NCBI RefSeq assembly: GCF_031458325.1
Contig: NZ_JAVDYG010000001.1
Coordinates: 4,030,001 to 4,094,000, forward strand
DNA from: Nocardioides marmoribigeumensis
GTDB taxonomy: Bacteria > Actinomycetota > Actinomycetes > Propionibacteriales > Nocardioidaceae
DNA length: 64,000 bases
Direction: 5' to 3'
Shown: piece after piece, positions 62,136 through 64,000 of the stretch
Numbering within the stretch: the first letter of the stretch is position 1
Layout: each line of letters begins with the position of its first letter
Translations under genes and position numbers: made by a program
Notes under the pieces: model-generated
The model's input: only the letters and a program-made list of their open reading frames with translations
What the model was told of the DNA's origin: nothing
The model's database searches: none

Positions 62136-62573
62136 GTGAAGGTCGTCGACGCCAACGTCCTGCTCTACGCGGTCAACTCCGACGCCCCGCAGCACGACGA
62201 CTCCCGGACGTGGCTGGACGCAGCGTTGAGCGGAGGCGACCGGGTCGGCCTCAGCTGGGTGGTGCTGCTGGCCTTCCTCAGGCTGTCGACGCGGAGCGGC
62301 CTCTTCAGCTCGCCCCTGACGCCGACGGAAGCCTTCGACCAGGTCGGCGACTGGACCCAGGCGCCGGGCGGTGAGGTGATCCATCCGTCTCCGACGCACG
62401 TCACGACGCTCCAGGGTCTGCTGGCACCGATCGGCCTGGCGGGCAACCTGGTGAACGATGCCCACCTGGCCGCCGTGGCGGTGGAGCACCGGGCCGAGAT
62501 CGTGTCCTACGACAACGACTTCTCGCGATTCCCCGGCGTGCGCTGGTCGACGCCGGGGGCGCTCCTGGCGTGA
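62136..62573 (+). CDS. vapC: VapC-type PIN-domain ribonuclease toxin
   Basis: 145 residues. VKVVDANVLLYAVNSD gives the first acidic residue; the later acidic group is LVNDAHLAAVAVEHRAEIVSYDNDFSRFPGVRW. VapC toxins cleave tRNA or rRNA when not bound to VapB. The second conserved Glu (near 40) is not obvious, being replaced around LSWVVLLAFLRL. Start GTG 62136. Confidence 0.92.
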   Translation: MKVVDANVLLYAVNSDAPQHDDSRTWLDAALSGGDRVGLSWVVLLAFLRLSTRSGLFSSPLTPTEAFDQVGDWTQAPGGEVIHPSPTHVTTLQGLLAPIGLAGNLVNDAHLAAVAVEHRAEIVSYDNDFSRFPGVRWSTPGALLA

Positions 62574-62576
62574 GCC

Positions 62577-63029
62577 TCAGCGCTCGACGACGGCCTTGAT
62601 CCGCTCGAGGGTCTGGCGCATGCCCTTCTCGTTGGTCCTGCCGCGTGCCCAGCCGAGCAGCGCCCAGTAGACCTTGGTCGGCCCGCTGTCGGACAGACGG
62701 AAGGACTCGGTCACCTCGGTGCCGCCCTCGACCGCCTCGAGCGCGTAGTGCCAGTTGTTGATCGGCTTGCCGCCGGCGTACACCGAGAAGCCGAACTCCT
62801 TGCCGGGCACGCAGGCGGTCACCTTGCAGGGGGTCCAGTAGACCGGGCCGACGCCGTTGCGCTTGACGTGCCCGCGGAAGCGCGCACCGACAGCCGGGCC
62901 GGTCGCGCCGTCGACCCACTCGGCCTCGAACGTCTCCGGGCTGAACTCGCCGATCCTGGTGACGTCGCTGACGAGGTCCCAGACCTGGTCGGCAGGGGCA
63001 GCCATGAACACCGTGACGGATCCGCGCAT
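62577..63029 (-). CDS. SRPBCC-family lipid/ligand-binding protein
   Basis: 150 residues. SVTVFMAAPADQVWDLVSDVTRIGEFSPETFEAEWVDG and ALEAVEGGTEVTESFRL are typical of polyketide cyclase-like SRPBCC proteins with a hydrophobic pocket. Function unknown. ATG 63029 lies seven bases after TAGGTT on the minus strand. Convergent with vapC, three bases apart. Confidence 0.9.
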   Translation of the reverse strand: MRGSVTVFMAAPADQVWDLVSDVTRIGEFSPETFEAEWVDGATGPAVGARFRGHVKRNGVGPVYWTPCKVTACVPGKEFGFSVYAGGKPINNWHYALEAVEGGTEVTESFRLSDSGPTKVYWALLGWARGRTNEKGMRQTLERIKAVVER

Positions 63030-63035
63030 GAGGCC

Positions 63036-63061
63036 GAACCTATCCAGGGCACCGATAGCGT
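63036..63061. promoter_or_regulatory. Divergent -10 boxes of the SRPBCC and DoxX-like genes
   Basis: TAGGTT on the minus strand (63041-63036) and TAGCGT on the plus strand (63056-63061) each end 6-7 bases before a start codon, leaving only 38 bases between the genes. Confidence 0.55.
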
Positions 63062-63067
63062 GGCCGG

Positions 63068-63481
63068 ATGCCTCTCCTGCGGACGCTCGCACGGATCCTG
63101 CTGGGCTCGTTCCTGGTGCTCGCCGGGGTGGCTCACCTGACCTTCGGACGCGAGGACTTCCGCGCCCAGGTGCCGAGCTGGTTCCCGCTCGACGTGGACG
63201 CCACGATCGTTGCCTCCGGAGTGGTCGAGGTCGTGCTGGGGCTCGCGTTCGTGCTGCTCCCGCGCCACCGCCGCGTGCTCGGCCTCGTCCTGGCGCTGTA
63301 CTTCGTCGCCGTCCTCCCCGGCAACGTCGCGCAGTACGTCGAACACCGCGACGCCTTCGGCCTCGACACCGACCGCGCCCGCCTCATCCGGCTGTTCTTC
63401 CAACCGGTGCTGGTGATCTGGGCGGTCTGGGCGGGGGAGACGCTCGCCGCCCGGCGGTCGACCGACCGCGGTCCCGGGTGA
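63068..63481 (+). CDS. DoxX-like membrane protein
   Basis: 137 residues with four hydrophobic helices; RILLGSFLVLAGVAHLTFGREDFRAQVPSWFP and VEVVLGLAFVLLPRHRRVLG match the DoxX/DUF417-like group found in redox-related membrane proteins. The role is not settled. ATG 63068 lies six bases after TAGCGT. Confidence 0.86.
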   Translation: MPLLRTLARILLGSFLVLAGVAHLTFGREDFRAQVPSWFPLDVDATIVASGVVEVVLGLAFVLLPRHRRVLGLVLALYFVAVLPGNVAQYVEHRDAFGLDTDRARLIRLFFQPVLVIWAVWAGETLAARRSTDRGPG

Positions 63482-63496
63482 CGCGCACCGGACCGC

Positions 63497-64000
63497 TCAC
63501 CACCAGCCCTGCCGCTTCGCCCACACCAGCAGGAGGAACGACATCGCGCCCATGAGGAGCACCGCGACTGCGAGCTCGGCTGGTTGGGTCGAGCCGTTGA
63601 CGATCAGGTTCATCCCCAGGATGGACGAGACCGCGGTGACGGGCAGGGTGACCGCAGCGATCACCGCCAACCTCTCCGCGGCCAGGGTCAGCTCCGTGTT
63701 GGTGCGCGCCTGGTAGAACTCGATGGTGCCCTGCAGGTTGTCCTTCTCGACATCGGCCAGCGCACACAGGTGGCCCAGCTGGTCGGCGATGTCCTCGATC
63801 CGCTTCTGGGCGGCTCCCTCGCCGAACGCGCCGACCTGCTGCATCCGGGTGAACACCTCACGTGACGTGGCCGCCTGCGTGCGAGCCACGAGGAAGCCGT
63901 GGCGCGCGCGGAAGAGCTCGTCCAGGAACTGCTCCGGCTCGCGAAGACGTGCCGACGGGCCTCCTGACACCACCGCCTGGAAGCGGTACTCGAGGTCCCA
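63497..64000 (-). CDS. CorA-family magnesium transporter, C-terminal part (cut by window end)
   Basis: The frame stays open to base 64000, so the N-terminus is missing; 167 residues are visible. A long helix (QFLDELFRARHGFLVARTQA to IEFYQARTNTELTLAAERL) leads to the pore motif GMN in ILGMNLIVNG, then a second membrane helix and the basic end KRQGWW. The GMN motif identifies the CorA pore; the usual MPE-loop after it is replaced by IVNGSTQ. GTG at 63973 is inside the gene and not a start. Confidence 0.88.
   Translation of the reverse strand, partial: WDLEYRFQAVVSGGPSARLREPEQFLDELFRARHGFLVARTQAATSREVFTRMQQVGAFGEGAAQKRIEDIADQLGHLCALADVEKDNLQGTIEFYQARTNTELTLAAERLAVIAAVTLPVTAVSSILGMNLIVNGSTQPAELAVAVLLMGAMSFLLLVWAKRQGWW

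Overview
The window is very GC-rich and densely packed, with many 1-4 base gene overlaps, frequent GTG starts and many starts lying 6-7 bases after a TAnnnT box. Gene content points to a high-GC actinobacterium: a mycothiol ligase-like gene, GarA, an Rv1828-type MerR regulator, SigE-family sigma factor and a pgsA-DUF881-small basic protein-gcvH-garA block in the order known from Mycobacterium. The mix of DUF4032, DUF3097 and SCO2322-like proteins makes a Propionibacteriales or Nocardioides-like organism my best guess (inference).

Layout. 1-6819: an adenosylcobalamin riboswitch drives an operon of a secreted alpha/alpha-toroid protein, a secreted DUF4430-like protein and a complete ECF transporter (T, fused A-A', S). 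A truncated paralogue of the toroid protein precedes the riboswitch. Together the exported parts resemble the two domains of animal transcobalamin/intrinsic factor, split over two genes. 6819-13710: kinase-like, MOSC, acyl-CoA synthetase, HemW, DUF4870, DUF3097 and metallo-beta-lactamase-fold genes. 13737-16830: CIRCE-hrcA-dnaJ-rsmE. 16860-19855: a SigE-family sigma factor with a GerMN/Gmad2 membrane protein, then metZ. 19900-24426: HIT, phoH, ybeY, CNNM/CBS protein, a catalytically dead cytidine deaminase homologue, era. 24473-30157: DUF4032, a decayed trans-aconitate methyltransferase gene, mshC, topoisomerase IB and several small genes.

30256-40213: CDP-alcohol phosphatidyltransferase, two DUF881 proteins around a small basic protein, gcvH, garA, ftsR-like, DUF151, a second MerR gene, a DJ-1/PfpI gene on the other strand, and gcvP under a glycine riboswitch. 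Two MerR-like inverted repeats sit before garA and the second MerR gene. 40259-52289: serine hydrolase, TldE/TldD, SbcC/SbcD, FdhD, a tandem pair of unknown paralogues, PGPGW membrane protein and NUDIX hydrolase.

52282-64000: a looser metabolic region with esterase, SDR, VOC, SGNH, acetyltransferases, an IorAB-like molybdenum oxidoreductase with a Tat signal, a secreted unknown protein, a VapBC pair, SRPBCC, DoxX-like and a CorA-like gene cut by the window end. I found no tRNA, rRNA, insertion sequence, prophage or CRISPR array.
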